From Halichondria panicea (taxonomy: Eukaryota; Porifera; Demospongiae; Suberitida; Halichondriidae): a DNA stretch of 64,000 nucleotides. The notes below the pieces were generated by a model. It was not told where the DNA came from. It searched no databases and worked only from the letters and a program-made list of their open reading frames with translations. The stretch covers positions 5,456,042 through 5,520,041 of the forward strand of contig NC_087377.1 in assembly GCF_963675165.1 (NCBI RefSeq). The letters are read 5' to 3'. Numbering within the stretch: the first letter of the stretch is position 1; each line of letters begins with the position of its first letter. Below, one piece after another: positions 32,801 to 44,454 of the stretch. The translations under genes were made by a program, and so were the position numbers.

Positions 32801-34568
32801 TAAAAATACGCATGCACATGGGCAGTAATTGGTCCTCATCTAGAAGTGAATGGTACCAGTTAACAGCATGGAGCAGGCGAAAGGATTGCTCCCTACATGC
32901 ATGGTGGGGGCACTGTGACAGGGGCAGCTAGTTCTGCTTGGCCTGACGCCCACGTTTTGCCCCCTACATTAGATACAATAATTACGGTGTCCTACACACC
33001 CCATGCATGCATGCATTCAGCAGCAAGAATGACGAGGGTGGATATGCCATGCAATGCAAAAGTGTTAGGGCAGGGTTTCAGAACCTGCTTGCTCCTAATA
33101 TAAACCCCAAGAGGAACATAATTATTATTTCATACAGTCACCAATGTCTCTCTGTCTATGCAAATGTACTCTGATTAAAGGCTGTGGGATGTAACCTTTG
33201 AACCCTATAAACTCTAAACTCGTATTCATTGCTCGATGTATAGAGTTGCACCCCTAGATAAATAATTAGATCTATGTACATCGCTGGCCCGATAATATAG
33301 AGTTCTATCGCTCGATCACATCGCTCAATGATTGTAAAACATCGCTTGATAAAATACCGCTTAGAAATGATCAACAATTTTAAAATAAACGGCTAATTAC
33401 TATAGCCTTCAGCATTACTAGCTACATACATGTATTTTGTCCTTAATGTTTTTCAAAACAATAATGGCAGATCATTACCCACTCTATAGAGTTCCCTGTT
33501 CACAGGCTGTGATAGGTAAAGACATCACAGCTAAAAATACTAATGTCCCTGTGCCAGATGAATATCAAGCTCAGCAGAGCTAGCTAGATAGCTAGCTAGC
33601 TAGTGAATATTGTACTTTCTGGATAACCTCCAGCATGTATAAATAGTAGTTTCAAATCACATGCAGAGATCATCCCACGTACCTCCTCGTCCAGCACACG
33701 TACACGTATGTGTGCACTCACGGCTGTCAGAGCCGGAGTTACACATAACCACTAGTACTTGACTCCACAACACACCACAACCTTGCAAGGTACCATACAA
33801 ATTGATGTTATCACCTTCGCCCCCACAACTCTGAGCCAATATAATTTCTCCCACCCTTGACAGGAATAACCTCGCCCTCTACCTGGGGACCTCAGACTAA
33901 AGACTTTGCGACAGGTATATTTACGACTGTAAATTGATATACAAGGCCATGTTCTGTCATTAATTAGATGCACACCTTTCTTGGGGAGCATTATGCTAAA
34001 TAATTCCGCGATTGTGATCGGTTCATTGTGTGTCATAAGTATAGGATATAGTCTACCACACCTAAGAGGAGGATGTGACCGCAGCACTAAAAGGACCTCC
34101 CCCTAGCAACAATTCAATCCACGATACAGACTGCAAGACTATGCCGGATTTTGCAGCCGTCAAAGAGCTAGTTGAGCAACACGTCGACTCCTACTGATGC
34201 TCAAGAGCTTCCTTGGCCCAAGCGTTGACCATTCGACGCCCTATACTGGAGTTGCGAGCTCTTCTTAGATAAAATAATTATATGTAAATCGCGCCCATGG
34301 ACCTTATAGCCATCTTCTTGTTGGAGAGCACCTTCCGTGTTTTTGCCGTCGCTTTGAGTCTTAGTACCGTCAAGCATGGCTCTTTTCTCTTTACTTACTT
34401 TCTTGAACAAATGAAAAAACTAAAAAATAACTTGAAAAACTGTACATACCGGGGCTGTTGCCTGTATGCTATATATATCCTACAGCTGTTGACCAATTAA
34501 TGAGATCAATTAGTGGTGCCGTAAGTGTGGTATAATTGTGTGGTATAATTATGTATACCTAGAATATT

Positions 34569-35450
34569 TACACCCCATGCTATTGTAGTTACACCCCTAG
34601 CCTCCTTCACAAGGCCTAAACAATTAGGCCTGCTACTGACTGCTTGCGCATACGCAAAATTATTGGGTAATATTCCCGTAATGTTTCCCATTAAACTGAA
34701 TTTTTACCCGAATTATATCCTGAATAACATATACAGACAAAGAATACTCTTCATAAAGTCAGACACAGAGCTATATAGCTAGCTAGCTAGAGACAGAGCT
34801 GTATTGGTTGCAGCAATTTCTTTCTGATAGAGTCGACTTTCACCAAGGTTAGTGTCAGATGGGCGTGGCCTATCCATATAGGCTATTGTCAGCCTTCCCC
34901 TCCGTTCAGAGGATTGTTATCCACACTGTTGCAGGCTGTGAGTCCTTTGTTAACATAGTAGGCTAAGGGTAGCTATTAGAATGCTATCACACGGGCTACA
35001 ATCACACTTCTATCCACTTTCTTCAATCCACTTCCATTCGTTGTGACGTCATTGTTTTACTGAGCAAAATACTGGCAATATACAATGGTATCCGAATTAC
35101 CCACTTTCTGGGTAATAGGTGGCGCATGCGCAAACAGTCGATACCAGGCCCTCTCTTAGCGGCCTGGAATCGAGGCTATTACACCCCATGCTATTGTAGT
35201 TTACACCCCATGCTATTGTAGTTACACCCCATGCTATTGTAGTTTACACCCCATGCTATTGTAGTTTACACCCCATGCTATTGTAGTTTACACCCCATGC
35301 TATTGTAGTTTACACCCCATGCTATTGTAGTTACACCCCATGCTATTGTAGTTACACCCCATGCTATTGTAGTTTACATCCCATGCTATTGTAGTTACAC
35401 CCCATGCTATTGTAGTTTACACCCTTATGCTATGATATTTACACTCCCTT
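34569..35450. repeat. Tandem array of a 21/22-base unit, split by a MITE
   Basis: The unit TTACACCCCATGCTATTGTAG(T) occurs about once before the MITE and about eleven times after it (35179-35417), followed by decayed units to about 35450. Unit length alternates between 21 and 22. It is absent from copy A, so the array expanded after, or was lost since, the duplication. Confidence 0.9.
34598..35178. mobile_element. Mutator-like MITE (581 bp) inside a tandem array, copy B only
   Basis: Same family as 22721-23203: TAGCCTCC start, GGCCTGGAATCGAGGCTA end, and shared interior (AGCTATATAGCTAGCTAGCTA). The perfect 9-bp duplication TTACACCCC (34589-34597, 35179-35187) comes from the repeat unit of the array it split. 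Confidence 0.85.
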
Positions 35451-35539
35451 TTGTTTACTCCCCAAACCAGGTCATATTTACACCCTAGTACATGGTGTAT
35501 ACACCCCTATTTTAACAGTGTAAGTGTGGTATAATTATG

Positions 35540-35747
35540 TATACCGTATTACTAGAATATTTTGCGGGTGAAAAACCTTTGCGAATGAGCCAAATCAGCA
35601 GAAAATTTGACCCTTTGCGATCTAACTATATATTGCGTACTGGCAAGGATCGTGTGTATTTACTAGTAATAATGCGGATTTTATTGGATCAACCCTCGCA
35701 AAATTCGCAAATGTTTGATGCTCGCAAAGCATTCTAGTAATACGGTA
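35540..35747. mobile_element. MITE with ACCGTATTACTAGAAT ends, copy B
   Basis: Counterpart of 25100-25305, with both ends intact (TACCGTATTACTAGAAT and ATTCTAGTAATACGGTA). Confidence 0.7.
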
Positions 35748-36736
35748 TAGGCTAGGGCTTCAAGGAAAGAAGCTTAAGGTCATCTCGTGCAGCCGTTCAC
35801 TACTGTATACTGCCATGCTAAAGCTTTGCACACGAAATTCATTATAGTTATAATTGTTGTCTGGCATAACAACTATCATTAAGCTGTTATTTGTGCATGC
35901 ATTTCCATTAAAGTGGCATTTCAATTATTAAAAGGGGCAAAGGGACATGCCATTTCTTGGTTATCAGTTGAACTTTGAGCCTATAATTATTGTAGAGAAA
36001 TTTGTGTAGCCGGATAATCAAGGTTATCGAGGTACTGGTACTGATAAATTAAACCTTGATTTATCAGTGAGGTCACCAGTACCTAACTACACTGACTTCA
36101 TGCAAATACATTAATTTTGGGACTGATAAAGGATCTTTAAAGGTAGAAAGCACTGAGGCCATATAAAACATCTAACTGAAATGCCTGACCTTTCATGGAT
36201 AATTGCGTTTATAATCAGTACACATAATCTACCCCATCCCATCTGCTGTAAATAGGAGAGCCATGATTTACTTTAATTATTTTTTATAGTAAGGCCATTT
36301 CACATAAAACAATGGAATGTTAGCTTACCGTTAATTAGTGTGACGTCATCACGGCTAGGGTACATTTCTGCGCCATTTTTTAACCACTAACAATGAAGTC
36401 AATGTAAAAGTACATCAACTTCTGCGCAAAAACCCAGTAAAAATACATTCCAGTTAAGTTATAAGTTCTCAAGGCTGTTTTAGAGCTAAAATGGAATGTG
36501 TAACGTGTAAGCCTGGTTATAATACAGTACTACAATAGGACTATACCTTGATATATAAGTGAGTTGCACGGGCTGAGCACAATTACTTGTAGTTTATTAT
36601 GCACCGTTGTGTATGAATACTGAGATATTGTTGTAATGGCCTCAACTAAACTGCAGCGTAGTGCGGATGTTACTCGAGGTAACTTGTTTCCAATCCTCTA
36701 ACTCTTTAATCAATATGCTGTAAAAAAAAAATCCAT

Positions 36737-37508
36737 ATGGTGTGTGAGATATAGTGCTTAGACTACACTTATCAGCCACCAGTGGCTAGCCACTGTTATC
36801 AGTTGTATTTCCTCGCTTTACCAGAAGCCCAATATTGTGTGCAGCAATTTTAGCAGCAGGTGAGTTCATTATAGGAACTCTTGATGTAATCCATGTAGCA
36901 AGTAGGCAGCAATAACTACCATCTTAGTGACCTTACCAACCAGGATATGGGTTACTTAATTATAATCGAAGCTTTACAGTATGACTTTATATTTAGACAA
37001 GGTGAATAATTTGTGATGGGTCAGAAATTAAGATCATACTGATAGGAAGTTCCTAGAAGGAACACCTGAGTGAATAATTTATACTACGTAAAATTTATAC
37101 ATAATTATACAGTTATACAGAGCAACAGGGACAAACTAGGTGATAAGTGCAGATGATTGATTGGTCAAAGCGATCTAGAAAATTAACTGTCCCAGAAATG
37201 TTTGTAGAGTTGATTCTTGATAGTTGACATCGAGTGAGAGAGATCTATAAAAGCGAGGGCAGAAGTTCCAGAGTCTGACCAATCTTTTGAAGTAGAAGTG
37301 TCTTGTTGTGTTTGAGCGATGATGACCTTAGCTTATGATTAGACGATACTCTTGTTTTGCTGGTAGAGAATGATATGAACTCAGTAATGTCGAAGTTGTC
37401 TACTGGTTTTTGGAGACACCTGACGGCGAATATATGACATCTTGCAACTCTAGCCAGTTCATTAGTGGCAAAAGGTCCAGTTTAATGAGGCGACGTTTGT
37501 AGTCGAGA
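36737..37508. other. Non-coding stretch
   Basis: It begins with a fragment of the 7740-8040 repeat (ACACTTATCAGCCACCAG, TACCAGAAGCCCAA). The remainder up to the LINE relic shows no supported exon. Confidence 0.4.
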
Positions 37509-38652
37509 CTAATTAGATCTACATGTAAGGTTCAGAATAAACTTTGAAGATCTTCTCTGGATTTGTTCCACTTTTGTGATGGCCTTGTGTGTTTGTGGTC
37601 TCCACAGTTGCGAACAAAATGTTAAATTAGATCTAACAAGTGTAGTATAAAGTGTTCTTTTTGTGTGGAGATCATGAGAGCATAGAGTGTTTCTTTTAAT
37701 AAGGTACAAACAGCTAGCTGTAGGCCTTCGAACATAGGTGGTTGATATGTTTGTCCCAGGAGAGACTATTCTGGATGGTCACTACTCCCAGGTCTTTGTG
37801 AGAGTCTCTTGTTAAGATTAGCTTTGAGTCCAAATTGTATACCGAGTCAGGAATGGTTTTACCAAAGTGGAGGTAGACATATTTGTAAATTGAGTGATAA
37901 GTTCCAGTCCTTGCACCATGTGACAAGATGGTGTAGATCAGATTGCAGGTCAACTTGGTCTTTTGCATTGGCTATTCGTTTCACTAGTTTAGTGTCATCT
38001 GCATAGATATATATGGACGAATTAACGACTGGAGTGGTGATATCATTGACATTATACTAAAAACAACGGAGGACCGAGAATGCTGCCTTGAGGTACGCCT
38101 GATAGCACAGATAGTGATAAAGAGTTTGTTCCCTCTAAACAGACATAGTGGCTTCGGTTGCTCAAATAACATTCAAACAATTTCCATACATTACCTGTAA
38201 TGCCTAACCTCCATAGTTTGAACAACAGTTGTTTGTGGGAAACTTTATCAAACGCCTTAGCAAAGTCCAAGTATAATTATAACGTCGCAGGATTCTCCAG
38301 CATTAAGAGCTTCCACAATCTCGCTGTATGATGTTAGCAGCTGTGATAGCAGGGTCTGCCCTTTAGGAAACCAAATTGATTTTTAGAGAGCTGTGGTCTA
38401 ATGAAGTAAATTATGTGGTTGTAAAACAATTCTTTCCAGAATTTTAGAAAGCATACACAGTAGAGAGATCGGGCGATAGTTTTTAATGAGCGTTAAGTCT
38501 CCTTTCTTAGGAATTGATACGATCTTGTGAATCTTCCATTCTTCTGAAAGTGAGCCAGTACTTAGACAGAGATCAAAAAGCATTGAAACAGGTTCATATA
38601 TTTGTAGTGCACTCATTTTTAAGAGAGCTGGATGTAATTTGTCACAGCCCAT
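37509..38652 (-). pseudogene. Degraded LINE reverse transcriptase
   Basis: Minus-strand fragments in changing frames follow reverse transcriptase order: EEWKIHKIVSIPKKGD and NYRPISLLCMLSKILERIV (38652-38398), MDFAKAFDKVSHKQLLFKL and LSGVPQGSILGPPLFLV (38270-38052), a YADDTK-type active site in another frame near 38000, KDLGVVTIQNSLSWDKHI (around 37760), and a C-terminal CSQLWRPQTH (around 37610). This is a non-LTR retrotransposon of the Jockey/CR1-like broad class, and several frameshifts make it inactive. The endonuclease part is missing. It is related to the plus-strand element at 61.7-63.5 kb. Confidence 0.85.
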
Positions 38653-38659
38653 TGCTTTT

Positions 38660-41220
38660 GAATTATTTGAGGTATCCTATATTCCTCACTCACCTACCTA
38701 CACACGTGTGCTGTCTCCATGATTGGTAACTAAACAGTTGTAGAGAGCATTATGATCCTGGGAAAAATGAGGCGCCATTTTGAATAATGCTAGCTTAATC
38801 AAAGGTTATGGCAATTGACCCTTTAATGAGTCCCCATGCATGCATGCACCCTCTTTAAACATGTCACCTGAATCCACATGTCAAAATTAAAGGTGTACCG
38901 TATAACGGGTAATTTTCTCATTGGTGCACATTTTTGTATGAACTATATACCTGTTTAAATTTTGTATTTTGCAGCTCCTATAATAGCTCATCTGTTTCTG
39001 AGATAATTATATAGCCTCAAAACAAACTGTAGATTGTTTCATAACTGCAGTATTTCATGATTCCACTATCTTATACGTATATGCAGTTCACTATACCTAT
39101 ACCTATACATGCAGTCGATATAGTAATTTACGATGAAATATAACAACGTGAATTTACGATGGAATATGACAGCATGTATGATGTCATAATTATAACATCG
39201 TCCACGATGGCATATTTCATCCGAAATTACTACATGCACAACATAGTATAAGGATGATGATTTTTGACAATACATGTATTGTCAAAAATCATCATCATAA
39301 TTATACTGGCACTGCTATTCCTCAGAGGTCAAAAGGCAACAAGTAATAGTTGTGACACATGGGGCCTAAGTTACTACTGAGCCAATATTATTATATCCCA
39401 TGTGGCACAACTATTACTTGTTTTCATTGACCTGAATTCCTATACATGCACTTATCAGCCACTGTAGTGGGTATGGTGTGTAAACAATCACTGAGCCATT
39501 GTTATCGGTGGTATTCCTTCTGGTGAGAGAGGTATTTGCTTTTCACATCACCTGTTTACCAGAAGCCCAACTGCAAGTGCTTTCGGAAGTAAGGTGCCTG
39601 CATGTACGTTATTATAAGGAAACTGTTCGTTTACCATGAAAAAGTAAATTGTATATAATTATCATTATACAGGTGTATATAATTATTCTGAAATTTTTGG
39701 CCATATGCATGTCGAATGTCACACTCCCATGCAAAGTGCTTGATGGATTACAACTGCTGGAGACATGTGTATCTATATAATTATAGCCGCACTAGGGATA
39801 CAGTAATGCTGTGCGTGCATGTGTGCATGTATTCCAGCTGTAATTGCTCCAACGAGACGAAAACTAACAGCGGTTTCTAGCAACGTTCTCTTGGATTTTG
39901 ATTCGTGGATTTGCAAACTAAAGCTTTCTTCTCGAGAGTCATGGTGAAGGCTGTTGCAGTCTCCTTAGAATCTTTCATATAGCATCGTCTGTTCGCATAA
40001 AGACTCTACCGTATAGCGGGTAATTTTTGTGGGGTAAAAATTTCAAACACTGATTTTTGTGAGTAAAAATTTTGTTTGACTTTATTGCCTGTACTGTATA
40101 TCGAGGCAATGTATTGCATGCATTGTTCCGGTATAACCCATGCCTACATAATTATAATATACATGTACAACAGTAAATTGATATGCATGGTTGTAAATAA
40201 GGTGACAATTATTTTCACAGGTAGATTTGTTTGCATTTTCACTGTTTAGCTCATTTTGCTGGTATTACATTCTGCAAATCATAGATCTATTACTCGCCAG
40301 TGGTTTTAATGAGCATTTTTTATCTGCGAGTACACATTTTCCGATATTTTACTCTCATTCGCACAAATAGCATGCAGAAATGATGATATGACACAAGTCA
40401 TGGATAATGACTAGATCTACTCATGAATAATTATACTTTCAAAAGTGGGTGGTACTATGAATTACTCAAAAGAGGTGGATAAGACAATGAAAAGTATAGA
40501 TCTGTAGCTAACAGAATCAATGTAATAAGTCAAGAGAATTGTTTTAATTACTGTGCAATATCAAATTGAGGAGCAATGTGAGTTAGTACTGGATCAGTAT
40601 ATAGCAGCTTCTCAGCTGCTTATTATTATTGTTTCCTATAGATATATAGAATCTCTATCTATATTCTTACACTAGTTCACCATCGATGATTTTAAAAACT
40701 TGACAAGCGAGAGACTGAGTAGATCTAAATCTAGAACACTGTTTCCTACAATGCGGTGTTTAAACTGTATGCCAAGAAAACTTTACTTATAATATTATTA
40801 CTAATAGTCACTGGCATATCTGAAGTTACGTTGTATTAAGTCACTAGATCTACTAAATCCTGTTTTACCAATCAGATCAAGGATTGACAAAATAAAAAGA
40901 AGCGTATGCGTTCTCTTACAGTAGGACGCATTTATAACTAATAGTCAGCCTAACTGTGGCTGCTGTTAGCCAGTCAAGGAGCTATAGTAAGTCGAGTTGA
41001 CTGCACTAGTGCTGTGCAACCTTTTTCTTGTTCTTTTAGCAACGTTCTTGGAGCAAGCCAAACAAAAATTCATAGCAGCTAGTCAAGCGTTTACGGTTGA
41101 CCTTTTGCATGCGTTGGAAGTGACACTGACGTAATGACAATTAACATTCCATTGTGGAATGACCTCTAGACTATAAAGTGCTCAGACTGACTCTCCAAGG
41201 CAGGCTGATTCATGAGACTA
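38660..41220. other. Intergenic repeats before the 2A gene
   Basis: It contains the second copy of the 7740-8040 repeat (about 39090-39580) and a perfect 44-base palindrome at 39253-39296 (GATGATGATTTTTGACAATA and its inverse). A degraded MITE end (ACCGTATAGCGGGTAA) lies at 40010, and a dispersed repeat at about 39830-40000 recurs at 55290-55490 (CGTTCTCTTGGATTTTGATT, GAAGGCTGTTGCAGTCTC). No supported coding exon. The promoter and any 5' non-coding exon of the 2A gene should lie in the last kilobase. Confidence 0.5.
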
Positions 41221-41354
41221 CCGTAAAACCTCGATTTAAGGCGACACTTTTAAATAATTACGTTTTGCGAAAGTAGTTTTATGTACACAAAAAAATGGGC
41301 GAAACGTCCAAGTGTCGCATATTTAGAGGGTCGCCATAAATAGAGGTTTTACGG
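41221..41354. mobile_element. 134-bp MITE just upstream of the 2A gene
   Basis: CCGTAAAACCTCGATTTAAG faces AAATAGAGGTTTTACGG, with TA on both sides (41219-41220, 41355-41356). The inside carries GCGACACTTTTAAATAATTA, shared with the nested element at 53809-54138. It ends 67 bases before the preferred ATG. Confidence 0.8.
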
Positions 41355-41421
41355 TAAGAGTGATTATTAAGTGAAATTTTCCAGCAATAAATGTTTTCAT
41401 GCATGTATTCCAGCTAGATGC

Positions 41422-43074
41422 ATGGAGGATTGGCCGGCTTATGAAAGCAACTGCAGCTCAGTTGAATCAAGTCTGTTGGCTAAAGATGCTACCACCTATA
41501 TTGATATTAAGTGCTTAGCAATGGTTAAATCAATCCAAGACAGATTCAATTTTAGGAATGTTCCTCCCTCAAATAACTATTACTACGAAGATGTAGGTTC
41601 CGATCATGAAGAACCAGTGACTAGCACAGCTATTCATAGCCCTAATCACTTGAAAAGAGTTTGTTTTGGTTTCACAACTACTGTGCTGATTGTGATTGGA
41701 GCATTAGTCGTTTTTCTTCTCCTGTTATTGGCCGGAGATGTGGAGATAAACCCTGGACCTGGACTAGGTATATATTTCCTGATGTTTTAATTATGATACT
41801 ATTTCACTTAATGTGATGCAGATACTGTTCTGACTGTCTCTGACCTATTTGAGGTGTGTGAGAGGGTGAAGAGTGCTAGTCCGAACTGGTTCAACTTGGG
41901 ACTGGCGTTGAAGCTGAGCTATACCGATTTAACCAACTTTCATGAGATGTACGATGACAATTATGTGTGTTTGCGTGAGGTCCTAGCTCATCGACTGCAG
42001 ACAGGTGTTCCTCTAACTTGGGGAGGTATATGTACTGCTCTCAGGCACTCTACAGTGGCAAGAAATGATGAAGCTGAGGAGATAGAGGAGTACATGTATG
42101 CACAAAGTAAGTAGCTGTGTGTAAGTAATGGCATACGTCTCTAATGATGCATAATTTTACATATAAATTACATGCACACATTTGCAACAGGTAGAGAGAA
42201 AGAAGCACTCAAGGTAAATCATTGCATTGGGTATAGTACCTATAGGACAGGTTACCATAAATTGCATTCAACATGTATGAGCCATGCACAGTTGATTTGG
42301 TATCAAGAGTCTATAATAAAGCATTAATTTACTTCAGTGTGTATTTGGAAAGTAACGTTACTTCCTGCTTTGTAACTGATCAATCCGAGTGCTTGGAGCC
42401 GCCACTTGCCTCGAGGCAGCGATAATGTTATTACCAAATTGTCATTTATTGATTGATCATGCGTTACAAACAGGAAGTCACGTTACTCTCTGAATACATT
42501 TGATGCAATTAAGGCAAGACTTTGTTGGATCTCTTTTATTATGGATTAATAATTATATTCTTGTTACTACAACTATTACTAGGGAATTTAAATTTTAAAA
42601 ATAGAGCAGCGCTGAATTATTAATCTGCATGAGTGAACCTTCCCAGCTTTTTCATATAATTATACAGATAACTCAAAGCACTCAGAAAAGCGATTCATCA
42701 GACGGTAAGATTTTATTATTATTATTTTTTATGTTTGTTAATAATTATGATGCTATAGTTATTGATTATCATTGTGCTCCAGATTCTGTTCTGACTGTTT
42801 CTGACCTACTTGAGGTGTGTGAGAGGGTGAAAAGTGCTAGTCCGAACTGGTTCAGCTTGGGACTGGCGTTGAAGCTGAGCTATACCGATTTAACCAACTT
42901 TCGTGAGACGTACCGTGATAACAATGATGTGTGTTTGCGTGAGGTCCTAGCTCATCGACTTCAGTCAGGTGTTCCTCTAACTTGGGGAGGTATATGTACT
43001 GCTCTCAGGCACTCTACAGTGAGTAGAAATGATGTAGGTGAAGCAATAGAGGAACACTTTCATGGTGAGTGGCT
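41422..43074 (+). CDS. Membrane segment - 2A-like motif - tandem death domains (3' end open)
   Basis: Exons: 41422 (ATG; an upstream acceptor may lie at 41412)-41770ish, after which a G completes phase 1 at GGACTAG|GT; then 41822-42106, 42191-42213, 42668-42704 and 42783-43074. All joins keep phase (1, 1, 0, 1), and the last ends in phase 1, so more exons must follow. Exon 1 encodes about 80 polar residues, a hydrophobic segment VLIVIGALVVFLLLLLA, then GDVEINPGP, the 2A ribosome-skipping consensus D(V/I)ExNPG|P. Exons 2 and 5 are near-identical DDs: NWFNLGLALKLSYTDLTNF and NWFSLGLALKLSYTDLTNF, each with PLTWGGICTALRHSTV. Family knowledge: 2A sequences make ribosomes release the upstream peptide and go on from the proline. 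Here that would give a 112-residue membrane peptide and a separate soluble DD protein, with some uncleaved membrane-anchored DD protein (inference). Confidence 0.75.
41731..41760 (+). other. 2A-like ribosome-skipping site
   Basis: Codons for AGDVEINPGP. The predicted skip lies between GGA (41755-41757) and CCT (41758-41760). The invariant Asp, Glu, Asn-Pro-Gly and Pro are all present. The residues just upstream are a leucine-rich hydrophobic run, as in the 2A sites known from the N-termini of sea urchin NLR proteins and of some non-LTR retrotransposons. Activity is not shown by sequence alone. Confidence 0.8.
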
Positions 43075-44454
43075 TTATTATTATAATTTTATTACGTGCC
43101 ATAATAATAATATAATTTTGTGATTATGCTTCGGAGCATAAGGCAGAGGTGTCCGGTACGACTGATTGTGGGGGAGGTACGACAAACATGCGTGCGCCTA
43201 ATCAAGAAATTTGAGTTCATGTGACCTATAATAAAGTCCATATTTCAGATATTAATTTTGTCCACTCTATAAAAATAAATTGTGGTGACAAATATAGTTC
43301 AAAACAAGATGCTCATAATTATAGAGCATTCACCCTGTGTGTTGAGCTTCATCGCATAGCGGCAAAACGGATATATGATACTGTATAGTGCGAAATTTTC
43401 GAGGGGCTTAATTTTTGCGGATTTCGTGAGTTAGCAATCCTACACAAAAATGAAGTCAACGAAAAATTGTTCTTTAATTAGAATTATCTGCTATAACGTG
43501 CAAAGATTAAAGGCGTGGCTTCCGATAAGCAGTCATTCCATGAACATTGTGCAACGAAATGCTTTTAGAGGCCATTCCACGAAATGTATAAGTGCCTCGA
43601 AAATTTCGCTCTATACAGTAATTAACATTATATACGGAATGGTCCTGAATCGGGGTGATTCTGAAGCAACGATCAGATCGATTAGAAACAGTGTTTTTTG
43701 TCGCCTTCGAAGATCGCCTACAAGTTTTAACTGTTAAGCAGCCTATTATTTTTCAACTGTAATAATTATTATGTAGTTAAAGCAGTCCATGAAACAGCTT
43801 AAACAGCTCATTTTGTGTCTATACACACACACACACACACAGCATGCACACACACCGATCACTCTATACCCCTGCTGCGCGCACACGGGGTATTTAGTAG
43901 ATACATGATGCGAATCTGGTTGGAGATGTCATTTGAAACAAAAAAAACTCAAACTTTTTATCCCTGCCTATCAGATTACACGCGAGACAAAACAAGAATT
44001 AGTCATTAGATTCGAGGTTGGGTCGCTTAAATTTAGCCGCATCTGATTTTCTGAAATTTTCTGAAGCCACCTCGCTATTCCGGCCAAACTTCACTGTCCA
44101 AAGGGTGGCCGAATTAACAAGAGTCTACTGTATTGTAAATGTACATGATGACTATATTGGTTTGTTGCATTTTGAGTGGGCAGATCAAAGGAAACACTGT
44201 GCCAATATCTGCCATATGGTACAGGTCAAACCGTGAACTGTGCCACTATCTGGATACTGGCATAGCGTGGCTTAAGTTACCTAAATCCCACCAACCACCC
44301 AGTAACCTGAAACGGTCCCTTTTATAGTATAACACCGTTGTAGTTACTAGTAGTTTTCATTAAGTATTCATGACTTCCTGTGTATTATTAAACATCATTT
44401 TTTAAGCATAACGATTGTTTTTGAACCATCAAGCACACATAACATAATTAACAA
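43075..44454. other. Non-coding stretch after the DD exons
   Basis: It holds a MITE (43381-43618) and a short (AC)n run (about 43826-43845). A segment at 43985-44140 has pogo-like wording (GGTGGCCGAATTAACAAGAG, TCTACTGTA). No exon continuing the 2A gene could be placed here. Confidence 0.45.
43381..43618. mobile_element. MITE with CTGTATAG ends
   Basis: CTGTATAGTGCGAAATTTTC faces GAAAATTTCGCTCTATACAG, with TA on both sides (43379-43380, 43619-43620). The interior open frame (43450 onward) has no known domain. Confidence 0.75.

Larger units (their letters stand above)
27288..36736. repeat. Tandem segmental duplication, copy B (about 9.4 kb)
   Basis: Collinear with copy A. It is longer because of insertions at 30813-31896 and 34598-35178, and a short tandem array (34569-35450) with its flanks. 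It lacks the two copy A insertions. Divergence is mainly small indels of ATAATTAT-type words and scattered substitutions. Confidence 0.9.
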
